From positions 124,001 through 188,000 of the forward strand of contig NZ_SOAV01000012.1 of the NCBI RefSeq assembly GCF_004364245.1: a DNA stretch of 64,000 bases, written 5' to 3'. A program made the translations under genes and the position numbers. Of the stretch, positions 63,887 to 64,000 are shown in pieces. Each line of letters starts with the position of its first letter. Within the stretch, counting starts at the first letter, position 1. The stretch is from Streptomyces sp. BK208 (GTDB lineage: Bacteria; Actinomycetota; Actinomycetes; Streptomycetales; Streptomycetaceae). The notes under the pieces were generated by a model. The model worked only from the letters and a program-made list of their open reading frames with translations. It was not told the DNA's origin and did no database searches.

Positions 63887-64000
63887 GTGAGGCGAAGCAA
63901 GAGCAGTCCCGAGCCATCGGCCCGGGGCAACTTCACCCCGCCGCCGCGTGCAGCGGCGCCCGCCCCCACGCCCGCTGCGGAACCCAAGGCCGAGCCCGCG
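63887..64000 (+). CDS. start of a + strand gene cut by the window edge
   Basis: First 38 codons from GTG 63887 (MRRSKSSPEPSARGNFTPPP), with GAGAGG about 11 bases upstream. The visible part is basic then Pro/Ala-rich, probably disordered. The protein cannot be identified from this portion. Confidence 0.65.
   Translation, partial: MRRSKSSPEPSARGNFTPPPRAAAPAPTPAAEPKAEPA

Noticed and set aside
1..64000. Mobile elements, prophage or biosynthetic clusters
   Set aside because: No transposase, integrase, phage or PKS/NRPS gene was seen; base composition is uniform apart from promoters.

Overview
The window is chromosomal DNA from a Streptomyces, probably close to S. coelicolor/S. lividans. Evidence: very high GC with GC-rich third positions, many GTG starts, genus-typical genes (nsdA, ndgR, glcP, HupS-type HU with a Lys/Ala tail, a conservon cvnA-B-C-D), four tandem type I signal peptidases, and a gene order I recall as SCO5540-SCO5600 of S. 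coelicolor read backwards. I see no insertion sequence, prophage, CRISPR array or biosynthetic cluster. It is a core-genome housekeeping region with a few oddities.

Layout. 1-4.0 kb: NUDIX hydrolase (cut by the window edge) and signal peptidases sipZ, sipY, sipX, sipW (-). 4.0-6.7 kb: rplS, trmD, rimM, khpA, rpsP (-). 7-10 kb: SprT-like metalloprotein (-), methyltransferase and lipoprotein (+). 10-14 kb: an ftsH paralogue and ffh (-). 13.8-18.1 kb: the nitrogen operon amtB-glnK-glnD (-) with a two-box GlnR-type site upstream. 18-21 kb: nsdA (-) and, divergently, a stand-alone primase/polymerase-like domain protein (+). 21-29 kb: ftsY (-), an NCS1 permease (+), glucose permease glcP (-), smc (-). 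29-34.9 kb: small coiled-coil protein, acylphosphatase, CAP-domain protein (+), HxlR regulator (+), mutM, rnc, rpmF, DUF177. 35-42 kb: DivIVA-like protein, coaD, rsmD, recG, a FakA-like protein (-), rpmB (+). 42-48 kb: thiD, thiL (-), a stand-alone Lrp/AsnC ligand-binding domain (+), a lipoprotein-gene remnant (+), ddlA, gpsA, plsC (-). 48-53 kb: cofC/fbiD and a small beta-barrel protein (+), hupS, leuC-leuD (-), ndgR (+). 53.4-54 kb: five tRNA genes (3 Glu-CTC, 2 Gln-CTG, -). 54-57.4 kb: HAD hydrolase, gltX, FAH-family hydrolase, and a 62-residue peptide with a duplicated ANPRRT motif (-). 58-63.5 kb: conservon cvnA1-B1-C1-D1 (+). The window ends in the first codons of another + strand gene.

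The rnc...smc...ftsY...ffh...rpsP-khpA-rimM-trmD-rplS-sip series parallels the ancient bacterial translation/secretion/chromosome cluster known in Firmicutes, and fakA-rpmB and recG-rsmD-coaD are further old neighbourhoods. In this lineage the series is interrupted by nitrogen sensing, development (nsdA) and sugar uptake genes. The observations I rate most worth checking are the duplicated-motif peptide gene divergent from cvnA1, the missing in-frame stop of sipX, the decayed lipoprotein gene before ddlA, and the internal duplication in the DivIVA-like protein.
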